DNA from: Tragulus kanchil
Taxonomy: Eukaryota > Chordata > Mammalia > Artiodactyla > Tragulidae
Direction of reading: 5' to 3'
Assembly (NCBI GenBank): GCA_022376925.1
Contig: JAIOJX010000028.1
Span: forward strand, 69,033,001 to 69,097,000
Length of the DNA stretch: 64,000 bases
Below, in pieces: positions 1-12,843 of this stretch. A program made the position numbers and the translations under genes. The notes beneath the pieces are model-generated. The model was not told where the DNA came from. It searched no databases and saw only the letters and a program-made list of their open reading frames with translations. Every line of letters starts with the position of its first letter. The first letter of the stretch is position 1.

Positions 1-720
1 AGCCTGAATAAAATATACTGGTAATATAAGTTATTTGAGAAAAGAGTGTATACTTTTTTATATAAACATATAAAAGATAATTTTGGTTTCATAATACTAA
101 ATGAATGATGACAATGAACAGTTTTGTTATGGAGTTTCCCCTATGTGGTTCTGCAAAGTGAGAAAAATAATTTATAGACAGTTGAGTGGTATACTCAAAA
201 GTAAAATAATCTATCATTTACTTGAAGGAAACAGATGGTAGTACAGTTTACTTTTGAGGTAGGATCAATCCTGGCGGGAAGATGGAGTTTAACATATGGA
301 TAGAGAAAGAAATGCTCCAGATACAGACAATGAAGTAGAAAGGTAAGTGGAAAGATGCCAAGAGAATATAAATGATATAGACACACCAAGAAGGTACACA
401 CACTGCTATGTTTAATGACTTGCTGAGAATTGAAAGTTGAGAAAAGACAATATAGCCAAGTTTTTTAAGATGGATATAATATTTTAAACCCAATGTAAGG
501 AGAAACAACAGAGTTAATAAACAGATCATAAGAGGTCACCTTAACTAAATGAACAGGAGGTAAGGGCAAAATATTAATGCTAGTAATTTGAAAATATATG
601 TTAAATAATCAAAATTAACCATATTGTTTTATTACCCTAGAGCCTAATGTAGTGTCCAAAATAAAAATGTATTTAAAAAGTGACGTCTATAAAGTATTAA
701 ATGCAAATTAATATGTTTTT
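1..720. other. AT-rich unassigned DNA
   Basis: I recognise no gene or repeat family here. Short open frames on both strands lack any family signature and look like chance frames in AT-rich DNA. Confidence 0.5.
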
Positions 721-769
721 TATTCATAGTTATCAAGTATATCTGCATAGTTTCTGAGTGAGAGTGAGC

Positions 770-1660
770 AATTATAAAAAATTTAAAAATAAATAATGCT
801 GGAGAGGATGTGGAGAAAAGATAACACTCTTACATTGGTGGTGAGAATGTAAATTGGTGCAGATACTATGGAAAACAGTATAGAGGTTCCCCAATAAACT
901 AAAAATAGAGTTGCCATGTGATCCAGCGATCCTAGGTGTATATCCAGACAGAACTATAATCTGAAAAGATAAATGCACCCATATATGTTCATAGCAGCAC
1001 TATTTACAATTGCCAAGACACAGAAACAATCTAAATCTCTATCAACAGATGAATGGGTAAAGAAGATGTGGTTCACATACACAACAGAATATTCCTCAGC
1101 CATTAAAAAGAATGAAATAATGCCATTGTAGTAACTTGGATGAACCTAGAGATTATCATACTGAGTGAAGTCAAAGACAAATACCATATGATATCATTTA
1201 TACATTAATATTAAAAACATTATTCAAGTTAACTTATTTTCCAAACTGAAATAGACTCACAGGCTTCAAAAGTCAGCTTGTGGGATCTAAAATACAACAC
1301 AAATGAACATATCCATGAAACAGATACAGACTCTCAGAGATAGAAAACAGACTTTTCTTGCCAGAGGTGGGGGTAGGGGTAGAAAGGATTGGGAATTTGG
1401 GATTAACAGATTCAGACTATTATATATAGTATGGATAAATTAACAAATTCCTACTGTATAACAGAGGGAACTATATTCAATATCCATGATAAACCACCAT
1501 GTAAAACTATTGTGTGTGTGTACACATATACATATATATACATATACACATATATACATATACACACACATATATATGTAACTGAGCAACTTTTACTGTA
1601 CCACAGAAATTAACAGAGTATTGTAAACCAACTATACTTCAATAAAAATGAAGAAAAAAT
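770..1660 (+). mobile_element. L1 LINE 3' end (ORF2 C-terminus plus 3' UTR)
   Basis: The stretch from about 780 to 1200 follows the end of mammalian L1 ORF2: the 'ctggagaggatgtggagaa' block, the 'gcagcactatttacaat' block and a degenerate ending near the 'gatgaacctagag' motif. Stops and indels break the frame. An unrelated insert of about 80 bases (roughly 1203-1285) precedes the 3' UTR, which has the ruminant L1 hallmarks 'gggaatttgggattaacaga' and 'aactatacttcaataaaa' and ends in an A-rich tail near 1650. The element is 5'-truncated. The 3' UTR occurs again at 2441-2790 because of the local direct duplication. Confidence 0.85.
1509..1577. repeat. TG / TACATA microsatellite in L1 3' UTR
   Basis: A short (TG)n run passes into alternating 'acatatacatatata' sequence inside the L1 3' UTR. 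Many L1 3' UTRs carry such a stretch. The second copy lies at about 2642-2710. Confidence 0.8.
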
Positions 1661-2110
1661 AAATTAAACAAAAGACATGGATATGTAGCTTTAAAAAATA
1701 GAAAGGAGATGTAACATATGTATAAACTGATTCTCAGACATGTTCACCATGAGCTTTCCTGTGTTTAAAAAAAAAAAACCAAAAAATCTAAACAAAAAGC
1801 TTATATACTCTTTCAAACATTTAGATCTTGGAACTACTCATATTTGCTTTTTGGTTTTCTTAAGCACATCCTTATCTAATTTACCATGCTAAACATCATA
1901 CTGAAAATAGCACTAATCTTAAATTGTCTGTTTATATCAGTTTAATATAAAAATTGGTGTAAGGTATTTGTATGCTCCAAGAATTGTGATGTAAGCTTAG
2001 TTTTCCAAAATGGCTCTTTGGCAGATTTTATTTAATGGAGTTATAATATGTATACACTATAATATAAGAAATGTTTAGCTTAAGAGTTTATAAAGTCATA
2101 TACACCCATG

Positions 2111-2240
2111 TCTCTGGAGTAGAAAATGGCATCTCACTCCAGTATTCTTTCCTGGAAAATCCCATGGACAGAGGTGCCTTGCAGGTTATACTCTGTGGGG
2201 TCTCAGGGTTGGACGCAATTGACTGCCTGAGCACATACAG
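2111..2240 (+). mobile_element. Bov-tA/BOV-A SINE fragment
   Basis: It matches the 3' half of the ruminant BOV-A unit: 'cactccagtattctttcctgg', then 'cccatggacagagg', then a GC-richer tail. The tRNA-derived head is missing. The duplicate lies at about 3244-3375. Confidence 0.8.
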
Positions 2241-3900
2241 CCATATAAGCTCAACAGATACTATATAGAGAAAAAATACCTATCCTCCGGGGAAACTGCC
2301 ACAAGTTCCTCTTCAGACAATCCATTTTCTCCCAGCGCCAGCTGCTTTCTGATTGCTATCATCATTGCTAGTTTTATTAGCTAAGTGAATAAATTATCAG
2401 AAATTTTTTTTTTTTGAAGGTTCATACAGCTTTTCTAATGCATATCCATGAAACAGATACAGACTCTCAGAGATAGAAAACAGACTTTTCTTGCCAGAGG
2501 TGGGGGTAGGGGTAGAAAGGATTGGGAATTTGGGATTAACAGATTCAGACTATTATATATAGTATGGATAAATTAACAAATTCCTACTGTATAACAGAGG
2601 GAACTATATTCAATATCCATGATAAACCACCATGTAAAACTATTGTGTGTGTGTACACATATACATATATATACATATACACATATATACATATACACAC
2701 ACATATATATGTAACTGAGCAACTTTTACTGTACCACAGAAATTAACAGAGTATTGTAAACCAACTATACTTCAATAAAAATGAAGAAAAAATAAATTAA
2801 ACAAAAGACATGGATATGTAGCTTTAAAAAATAGAAAGGAGATGTAACATATGTATAAACTGATTCTCAGACATGTTCACCATGAGCTTTCCTGTGTTTA
2901 AAAAAAAAAAAAACCAAAAAATCTAAACAAAAAGCTTATATACTCTTTCAAACATTTAGATCTTGGAACTACTCATATTTGCTTTTTGGTTTTCTTAAGC
3001 ACATCCTTATCTAATTTACCATGCTAAACATCATACTGAAAATAGCACTAATCTTAAATTGTCTGTTTATATCAGTTTAATATAAAAATTGGTGTAAGGT
3101 ATTTGTATGCTCCAAGAATTGTGATGTAAGCTTAGTTTTCCAAAATGGCTCTTTGGCAGATTTTATTTAATGGAGTTATAATATGTATACACTATAATAT
3201 AAGAAATGTTTAGCTTAAGAGTTTATAAAGTCATATACACCCATGTCTCTGGAGTAGAAAATGGCATCTCACTCCAGTATTCTTTCCTGGAAAATCCCAT
3301 GGACAGAGGTGCCTTGCAGGTTATACTCTGTGGGGTCTCAGGGTTGGACGCAATTGACTGCCTGAGCACATACAGCCATATAAGCTCAACAGATACTATA
3401 TAGAGAAAAAATACCTATCCTCCGGGGAAACTGCCACAAGTTCCTCTTCAGACAATCCATTTTCTCCCAGCGCCAGCTGCTTTCTGATTGCTATCATCAT
3501 TGCTAGTTTTATTAGCTAAGTGAATAAATTATCAGTATTTATGTGTGTTTTCTTTTGTTCAAAATATCATTTTGAAGGTTCATCCACAGTTTGCATTTAC
3601 AATAAATTGCTTGTTTTTATACATAAAAATTAGTCAATATTATAGATATACCATGATGTGTTTATTATTTTCTCAGGAATATTTTGGCTGTTTCCAGTTA
3701 TAGGTTCTTGAATACATATACACATATTATTATTATTTGTGCAACTTCTTTTTAAACTTTTATGGTTAAATACCTAGAAAACTGATTACAGGGTCATCAA
3801 CTAGATATGTATGCAACTTACATAATTATAACAGGTTTCTATAAAGTAACTTATAACTTTTCTCATGCTAGTAATGTATGAGTGTCATTTTTATAATTGA

Positions 3901-5998
3901 GCCAATCCTTGACATTATGCAGTAACCTTACTACTTGGATTTCAGCTATTCTAGTATGCATGAAATTCTCTCTTATTATGGGTAGAATTTGCATTTTCTT
4001 GGAGAATAATTATGTTGAACAAGTTCATGTTTTATTGAATGTTCCTATATCTTTTTTGTGAAGTGTCTTCACAATTTTGCCAATGTTCATTATTTTCACT
4101 GTTTATTATACATTTGTAAGAAGATTTATAGGAGCATTTTTGTAGGTCTATTTACAGGTATATTTTTAAGTCTGGATGAAAATTCATTAACTGATATATG
4201 TATTAAAAATATTTTCTTCCAGGATGTGATATATAAAACATTTCTTAATGTTATCTTTTGAGTAGCAAATATGTTCTGTTTGACAACTGTGAAATTTATA
4301 TACATATTTTTTAAATTACCAATTTCCATATGCAGTTGTAAAATTGTTTAACCCAAAATCATATACTATGATTTTCGCTTTTTCATTCTACCATATATGT
4401 GATTCTTACTTAATTGTTTATATATTTCATATAGTTTTTACAATGTGCAGAAAATGAGGTAGATGCTACATTTTATTTTTCCCATGAAGACACCTAGTTT
4501 TTAATGGCCACTGTTCAACAGACTCCCTTTTGACTTCATCTGAAAACTAGTTAAGATGTGAAATGAACTCCATTGCACATATATGTATTGAATGTTTAAG
4601 TATAATTTTGGAGTATCAATTATATTTATTGATCCATTTGCCAATATAATGTCATCTTGATTGCATTATCTTTATACAAAAACTAGAAATAAGATATTTT
4701 AAGTATTCCAATTTTGTTCATATCCTCGTAAAAATCTTAGCATTTCCACATCTTTCCATTCTCATGGAAGTTTAGAAAACAGCTGTTCATTATTTCCAAA
4801 ATATTTGCTTGTAATTTGAATGGGGTTGCATTGAAACTATGGATTTAGCAGAATGGATATCATTAAAATAACTAATGACTGTAGTATATCTCTACATTTA
4901 CTTAGATCATCTTTAATCTTTAAAAACAATTTCCAACAACTTTTTTTCCAATTTTCTATTGCTCATGAATTTAGGGCCAATCCTTGACATTATGCAGTAA
5001 CCTTACTACTTGGATTTCAGCTATTCTAGTATGCATGAAATTCTCTCTTATTATGGGTAGAATTTGCATTTTCTTGGAGAATAATTATGTTGAACAAGTT
5101 CATGTTTTATTGAATGTTCCTATATCTTTTTTGTGAAGTGTCTTCACAATTTTGCCAATGTTCATTATTTTCACTGTTTATTATACATTTGTAAGAAGAT
5201 TTATAGGAGCATTTTTGTAGGTCTATTTACAGGTATATTTTTAAGTCTGGATGAAAATTCATTAACTGATATATGTATTAAAAATATTTTCTTCCAGGAT
5301 GTGATATATAAAACATTTCTTAATGTTATCTTTTGAGTAGCAAATATGTTCTGTTTGACAACTGTGAAATTTATATACATATTTTTTAAATTACCAATTT
5401 CCATATGCAGTTGTAAAATTGTTTAACCCAAAATCATATACTATGATTTTCGCTTTTTCATTCTACCATATATGTGATTCTTACTTAATTGTTTATATAT
5501 TTCATATAGTTTTTACAATGTGCAGAAAAATGAGGTAGATGCTACATTTTATTTTTCCCATGAAGACACCTAGTTTTTAATGGCCACTGTTCAACAGACT
5601 CCCTTTTGACTTCATCTGAAAACTAGTTAAGATGTGAAATGAACTCCATTGCACATATATGTATTGAATGTTTAAGTATAATTTTGGAGTATCAATTATA
5701 TTTATTGATCCATTTGCCAATATAATGTCATCTTGATTGCATTATCTTTATACAAAAACTAGAAATAAGATATTTTAAGTATTCCAATTTTGTTCATATC
5801 CTCGTAAAAATCTTAGCATTTCCACATCTTTCCATTCTCATGGAAGTTTAGAAAACAGCTGTTCATTATTTCCAAAATATTTGCTTGTAATTTGAATGGG
5901 GTTGCATTGAAACTATGGATTTAGCAGAATGGATATCATTAAAATAACTAATGACTGTAGTATATCTCTACATTTACTTAGATCATCTTTAATCTTTA
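3901..5998 (+). repeat. Direct duplication 2 (offset 1075-1076)
   Basis: Bases 3901-4922 recur at 4976-5998, differing by one A in a short A-run near 5525. The spacer 4923-4975 resembles neither flank exactly but contains 'aacaacttttt', which also occurs past copy 2 at about 6038. It is probably a noisy piece end. Confidence 0.95.
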
Positions 5999-6187
5999 CA
6001 ACCAAACATTCTAATGTTCTGTCTTGAAGACTTGAACAACTTTTATTAGATTTATTCCAGAATGTATTTATGCTATTGTATGTGGTAGTAGTTTGCTAAA
6101 GCCATTCACAACTGTTTTTGTGAATTTATAGAGATAAAATTGAGTTTGTCTATTGGCCTGGTATCCTGCAAACTGTTAAATTCATTG

Positions 6188-6498
6188 GGGCTTCCCTGGT
6201 GGTCCAGTGGGTAAGGACACCACCTTGCAGTGCAAGGGGCGCCAGTTCGATCCCTGGCCTGGGAAGATCCCACATGCCGCGAAGTGGCTGGACAGATGTG
6301 TCCAATTACTGAGCCGGAGCTCTGGAGCTCATGCGCCCAGAGCCGGTGCTCTGCAACAACAGAGGCCACTGCGATGGGAGGCCCACACAAGTCAGAGAAC
6401 GGAGATGGATGAAAATAGAGAAATGAAAGACCAATAGAAGTGGCCTGCCTGCCCCCCTCCCTCCCCAACCAGCCCCACTGCAAAAAAAAAAAAAAAAA
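6188..6498 (+). mobile_element. CHR-type tRNA-Glu-derived SINE
   Basis: It starts 'gggcttccctggtggtccag', carries a recognisable Pol III B box ('ggcgccagttcgatccctgg'), continues with 'gggaagatcccacatgccgc', and ends in a pure A-tail at 6481-6498. Flanking 7-base target-site duplications 'aaattca' lie at 6178-6184 and 6496-6502. The host sequence is the ancient minus-strand L1. Chance frames inside it have no coding meaning. Confidence 0.9.
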
Positions 6499-6659
6499 TT
6501 CACTTATTAGTTCTAGCATCAATTTGGAGATCCTACACTAATATCTGTACACATGGTGATATCACTGTAAATAGAAAGGTGGAACATTTTTCTTAAAATT
6601 GCTTTATTTCTTGTGCCATATTGAAGTATCTAAATAACACTGATTTATAGTATAAACAA

Positions 6660-6795
6660 GGAGGGCATGGTGATCTACTCTAGTATTATTGCCTGGAAAC
6701 TCCCATGGACAGAGGATCCTGGAGGGCTACAGCCCACAGGTTTGCAAAGAGGCATACATGATTCAAGCAACTCAGCATGCATGTTCAGTATAAAC
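6660..6795 (+). mobile_element. BOV-A/Bov-tA SINE fragment
   Basis: It shows the BOV-A core: 'ctctagtattattgcctgg', 'cccatggacagagg', 'gggctacagcccacagg' and a 'caactcagcatgcatg' end. The head is missing. Confidence 0.8.
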
Positions 6796-9700
6796 ACAAA
6801 AGATAAGCTTAAAAATGGACAGTTATTCTTCATAATTTAAAAAAGTACATTTTCTGGAGAGACAGAAACCTGTGCTAATTATTACTACTCATGGTATTCT
6901 GACACACTGGACAGTATTTATGAATCACGAACATTTGTGAAGTCTAAACAGAAACCATATAGCCATTAGTTTTGCTAAATTATGTCAGTGCTTAACTAGC
7001 AATAAAACATTAACCTCTATGCAAGGTCAATTTCATTCGTGTAAAATTGCTTTGTGAATGGGTCTGTGTAAGAAATATAAAGATGTGAATGAGAAAAATG
7101 TATCAATGATTCCTAATCACAATTCATTGTATTTTACTGGTTAGTACAGAATTAGTATGCACCTCTGGAAACTGCTTGCCAAATCAATCTGGGAATTCAG
7201 GTTATAAAGTTGAGGGCAGAAGCAACTGGTATTTTCAATAGATAACGGCTCAGGTTCAACTTACGACATACTTGAATTCTGGAAGTTGATTGTAGAGAAT
7301 ATAATAACTGTTCTCCATTTGCCTGGTATCTTACCAGTTACCTGACTTTTAAATTACTGGAACCCTGGCTTTCAATGCTTTTCTAGCCACAAAGAGCATC
7401 ACTTTGGGGGATTACCAGAAATTAAAATGTGTAACTTGGATTTGTAGATCGTATCAGTTATGAAAATACGTCTGCAGTATTTCACAACAGGTTTGTAGTA
7501 CAAACCTTCAGGAAATACTTTCTTTACCAACTTCCACTTTTTGTTCTCAAGAGCAAGACTTTCCCCACAGCCAAGGAATGAAGTTAGTAGTCAGCTCATT
7601 TCTGGTTCACAATGACTCTTTATGATGTACCTTTTATTTTCCCTGATTAATGATGAGGTGTGTTTGGCTTAGCTGTCCACCTTGGGCATCAAAACTATTC
7701 ATTATTGGAGTAAATAATTGAGAGCCTTCACTCAGATGTGAAATTGAACTAATTTAATGCATAAATCTAATAAATAAAGGAAGTTGGAGGACATACATCT
7801 TTTTATTCAGAAGGGTATTAATTTTTGTGTTCAGGCAGTTCTTACATACCACACCTCCTTATATTTTGCCCTAAAATTCACCTTTTTCAATCACAATGCT
7901 CTAAATGACTGTATTAAGAAACAGATAATTTTAATAATGACTGAAGCTAATCAACATTCTCTATGCTCACCTAAGTTTTTTGGGTAGGAAAAAACAGCCA
8001 ATAGAGCAGCTTTAAATCATCTAGGTAGCCAAACAGTGAAAACAAAACATAGCAATCTATCTTTAAGTCACAAAACAAATCACCTCATCAAAATTCCAGA
8101 CAATATGTGATTTCAGGCCAAAAGGAACATAATATTGCATGTAAATCCAGTTCAGATATTGGTAGAGTAGCTTATAAGGGTCTAATGCTCCAGTTGCAAT
8201 TATAAAATAAAAAATACACACATTCAAACAAAAAAAATAATTTAAGGCCATGGTAGTGACCCCAAACCAAGCAAAACTTGGAAGTCATTAAATCTCTAAA
8301 AAAAAGGAACTACATTTAATGAGGTTTACATTTATACTTTTTCCTTTTAATGCCATTAAACTCACATAGAAACTCACAGTTTTACTGACTAGAGATACAG
8401 TTAGGGATCTCAGCATAGCCAGAAACTGGGGAGAGAAAGCCCAGGAAAGAGAATGTCATGTAGTTTGGGAACCTCCTGAAAACGCCTAAAAGAACCCTGC
8501 ATGCTTTTCTAGCCACAAAGAGCATCACTTTGGGGTATTACCAGAAATTAAAATGTGTAACTTGGATTTGTAGATCGTATCAGTTATGAAAATACGTCTG
8601 CAGTATTTCACAACAGGTTTGTAGTACAAACCTTCAGGAAATACTTTCTTTACCAACTTCCACTTTTTGTTCTCAAGAGCAAGACTTTCCCCACAGCCAA
8701 GGAATGAAGTTAGTAGTCAGCTCATTTCTGGTTCACAATGACTCTTTATGATGTACCTTTTATTTTCCCTGATTAATGATGAGGTGTGTTTGGCTTAGCT
8801 GTCCACCTTGGGCATCAAAACTATTCATTATTGGAGTAAATAATTGAGAGCCTTCACTCAGATGTGAAATTGAACTAATTTAATGCATAAATCTAATAAA
8901 TAAAGGAAGTTGGAGGACATACATCTTTTTATTCAGAAGGGTATTAATTTTTGTGTTCAGGCAGTTCTTACATACCACACCTCCTTATATTTTGCCCTAA
9001 AATTCACCTTTTTCAATCACAATGCTCTAAATGACTGTATTAAGAAACAGATAATTTTAATAATGACTGAAGCTAATCAACATTCTCTATGCTCACCTAA
9101 GTTTTTGGATAGGAAAAAACAGCCAATAGAGCAGCTTTAAATCATCTAGGTAGCCAAACAGTGAAAACAAAACATAGCAATCTATCTTTAAGTCACAAAA
9201 CAAATCACCTCATCAAAATTCCAGACAATATGTGATTTCAGGCCAAAAGGAACATAATATTGCATGTAAATCCAGTTCAGATATTGGTAGAGTAGCTTAT
9301 AAGGGTCTAATGCTCCAGTTGCAATTATAAAATAAAAAATACACACATTCAAACAAAAAAAATAATTTAAGGCCATGGTAGTGACCCCAAACCAAGCAAA
9401 ACTTGGAAGTCATTAAATCTCTAAAAAAAAGGAACTACATTTAATGAGGTTTACATTTATACTTTTTCCTTTTAATGCCATTAAACTCACATAGAAACTC
9501 ACAGTTTTACTGACTAGAGATACAGTTAGGGATCTCAGCATAGCCAGAAACTGGGGAGAGAAAGCCCAGGAAAGAGAATGTCATGTAGTTTGGGAACCTC
9601 CTGAAAAACGCCTAAAACTCCCATTCCACATTTTGCTGACACCAAAGACTCACGGCAACTTAACACAGAACATCATCGGAAAGGAACACCCAGGGTAAGA

Positions 9701-10640
9701 TTCCTTGTGAGAAGTCAGAGTGATAAATACATTACTAAATCTGTGGAATGGAAAGAAGGCAGAATTATCAAAGTATATGGAATGCTGATGAGTTTGCACA
9801 TAAATCCCCTTTTTCAGAGGCTGTAGGAAGAAAAGCAAGAGCATGTGACCAGAGCTATCAGTCCTGCAAATACCTCCCTCAGAGCGTCAATGCCCTAGTG
9901 TGGGGAGGAGTACCCTCTGTTCAGACACATGTAAACTGCTGCAACACAGGGTGCTGCCTGATCAGATCTGTGGATCTGCTTTTCTTGAAAGTCATTTATA
10001 GACTCCATGGGATGATTTTACTAACTGGAATACACTATAAAATCCTTAGTAGCCCAGATATGTTCTTATGTTAGTATCAAAAACCTGTATTGATTTCCAT
10101 CCCTCTTCTGTTCAGATTTAGATATATAATCACAAATTCTGTTCAAGGCAAAGGTATTTGGATTATTGTATGGTTAAGAAAATAATAGTGTTTTCTTACA
10201 TATATTAAGTTTAGAAAATGAAAAGCAAAAGATAAAAATGCAAAAAAAAAATTGTGTGTTTTTTAAGAACTCCTGACTCTAACTACATGTGTTATTAAAA
10301 TTTAAATAAAACTCATATGGAACATTTACTTAGCGAACCCCTTAATACTGCTGACTGTAATAGGAAAACAGGCATAATTCAACTAATAACTAATATAAAA
10401 TATTTCCACAAAAGTGATCAAAACTTCATTTTTTATGATTAGAGTTTTCAGTAACCTTACACACATATATAGATATAGATGTAAAACATATCAAAATATT
10501 GAGACTAAGAATATTTTTAAGCTTCCTTATGCATTTACATTTAAAATTTATATTCTTGCAATTTTAGTCAATTCATTTTACAATAGTGCTCTACCTGTGA
10601 GGAGACAACTAGAGAGTTAAGATGATGATTAAAAAAAAAA
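6796..10640. other. Unassigned DNA between repeats
   Basis: I recognise no LINE, SINE or gene in this span apart from the local duplication. A 108-codon frame at 9748-10074 and similar frames show no motif, splice context or composition that would support a gene. An A-rich run ends the stretch near 10640. Confidence 0.45.
7375..9617 (+). repeat. Direct duplication 3 (offset 1126)
   Basis: Bases 7375-8490 recur at 8501-9617 with a few point differences, for example near 7397/8533 and 7981/9106. The spacer 8491-8500 reads 'gaaccctgc', matching the sequence just before copy 1 ('ggaaccctggctttcaatgc' at 7361) with an internal deletion. So copy 2 really begins further upstream, but with errors. 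Confidence 0.95.
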
Positions 10641-10716
10641 AAAAAAAGCAAAAACGACAAATATAGAAAATGTCTTTAAAGAAACCCAGCAGATAAGTAA
10701 AAAATGATTCTGAGAC

Positions 10717-12843
10717 ACAAGAAACAAATGAATTGAGCCCAACAATAAAATCATATTATTGCCTTTGAAAATGTTTTCAGGGCACAGCATTACAAAGCAG
10801 AGTACAGGCAGAAACTGGGAGGCTTCCTCACTGGAGGAAGTAATTCGGAAAAGTGCCGAGGCAGACATACAGAGAGTCCTAAGGAGATCCACAGATGTTT
10901 GCCCTGGAACACTCAACTGCCTACTGATCATTGCATACATTAAAAAAATTCACCTTCATCTGAAAATAGAACCTTCCCAAAGAATAATGATAATTGTTTT
11001 CATCACTAAAGTAGTGTTGGGAATAACATTCATTACCAGAAGATACTGCAAAACCTCAGTATTGATGGGACATTGACTCAGCAGTGGTGATTAAGTCCTA
11101 AGCTGAGCACTGCTCTGTCAGTCGCAATTGAATCTTAAAGGCAAGACCCAAAATGCCAAACTTGTATACAACTTCACTGCACTACAGACCATAGCTCAAG
11201 AATATACAGAAATAAAAATACCTACCACTTAACAAGGCAAACTCATGGCATATCAACCATCCATCAAAACTGTCTTAGGAAATTTCAATACAATCCATAA
11301 TACAAAAGAAAACCAACTGATGAAAACTCATCTAGACTTTGTATAGCTGTTAGAATTATCAAAGTTACTAAAATATTGTAAACATTATTTTCACATATCT
11401 AAGAAAAGACTTTGAAAGTATATTATTGCCCAAACTGAGCTTCTAGGTATGAAAAAATAATGTTTAAGTGGAAAAAATACATTGAATAGGAACAAGGACA
11501 GTTTAGACTTTGCAAGAAATAAGATTAGTAAGCTTAATAATTGATGGCAGAAAATTTTCCAAATCAACAAAGAAGAGAGAATTTGAAAGCATTAATAGCA
11601 TCCCTGAATTGTGGGGCGACATCAAGTGCCTTGATATAGGTGTAATTGATGAACCACACAATTGATGAATTCCAAAACAGTAAAAATATTTGGAGAAATA
11701 CAGACGTTTTACAAATTTGATGAAAGTATAACTCATTCTAAGAAGGTCAAGTGAAAAAGTGTTAGTCACTCAGTTTAATATGCAACAAGAAACAAATGAA
11801 TTGAGCCCAACAATAAAATCATATTATTGCCTTTGAAAATGTTTTCAGGGCACAGCATTACAAAGCAGAGTACAGGCAGAAACTGGGAGGCTTCCTCACT
11901 GGAGGAAGTAATTCGGAAAAGTGCCGAGGCAGACATACAGAGAGTCCTAAGGAGATCCACAGATGTTTGCCCTGGAACACTCAACTGCCTACTGATCATT
12001 GCATACATTAAAAAAATTCACCTTCATCTGAAAATAGAACCTTCCCAAAGAATAATGATAATTGTTTTCATCACTAAAGTAGTGTTGGGAATAACATTCA
12101 TTACCAGAAGATACTGCAAAACCTCAGTATTGATGGGACATTGACTCAGCAGTGGTGATTAAGTCCTAAGCTGAGCACTGCTCTGTCAGTCGCAATTGAA
12201 TCTTAAAGGCAAGACCCAAAATGCCAAACTTGTATACAACTTCACTGCACTACAGACCATAGCTCAAGAATATACAGAAATAAAAATACCTACCACTTAA
12301 CAAGGCAAACTCATGGCATATCAACCATCCATCAAAACTGTCTTAGGAAATTTCAATACAATCCATAATACAAAAGAAAACCAACTGATGAAAACTCATC
12401 TAGACTTTGTATAGCTGTTAGAATTATCAAAGTTACTAAAATATTGTAAACATTATTTTCACATATCTAAGAAAAGACTTTGAAAGTATATTATTGCCCA
12501 AACTGAGCTTCTAGGTATGAAAAAATAATGTTTAAGTGGAAAAAATACATTGAATAGGAACAAGGACAGTTTAGACTTTGCAAGAAATAAGATTAGTAAG
12601 CTTAATAATTGATGGCAGAAAATTTTCCAAATCAACAAAGAAGAGAGAATTTGAAAGCATTAATAGCATCCCTGAATTGTGGGGCGACATCAAGTGCCTT
12701 GATATAGGTGTAATTGATGAACCACACAATTGATGAATTCCAAAACAGTAAAAATATTTGGAGAAATACAGACGTTTTACAAATTTGATGAAAGTATAAC
12801 TCATTCTAAGAAGGTCAAGTGAAAAAGTGTTAGTCACTCAGTT
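10717..12843 (+). repeat. Direct duplication 4 (offset 1068)
   Basis: Bases 10717-11775 recur at 11785-12843. The nine-base spacer 11776-11784 ('taatatgca') looks like a collapsed version of the start of the Bov-tA sequence that follows copy 2. Confidence 0.95.

Larger units (their letters stand above)
1308..3535 (+). repeat. Direct duplication 1 (offset 1133-1135)
   Basis: Bases 1308-2400 recur at 2441-3535, apparently identical except that a poly-A run near 1770/2903 is two bases longer in copy 2. The 40-base spacer 2401-2440 (a T-run, then 'gaaggttcatacag') is a garbled version of what follows copy 2 ('gaaggttcatccacag' near 3574). That points to a poor-quality piece end rather than new DNA. 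Confidence 0.95.
3540..6650 (-). mobile_element. Ancient L1 (ORF2 portion, reverse orientation)
   Basis: Read on the minus strand this is a highly decayed L1 ORF2. Recognisable antisense landmarks on the plus strand are 'gaatttgcattttcttgg' (about 3985), 'gtgaagtgtcttcacaatttt' (about 4059), 'tatttattgatccatttgcc' (about 4623), 'ggggttgcattgaaactatgg' (about 4823) and 'ggtatcctgcaaactgtt' (about 6160). They occur in the order expected of a continuous element from its 3' side toward the RT domain. A CHR SINE interrupts it at 6188-6498, after which L1-like sequence resumes to about 6650. About 1.07 kb of the span is counted twice through the local duplication. Confidence 0.8.

Noticed and set aside
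6188..6498. tRNA gene (Pol III box present)
   Set aside because: The box belongs to a tRNA-derived SINE with A-tail and target-site duplications; there is no complete cloverleaf.
9748..10074. 108-codon open frame as a possible small gene
   Set aside because: No recognisable domain, no start context, splice or poly-A evidence, and no second support. Frames of this size are common by chance in 64 kb.
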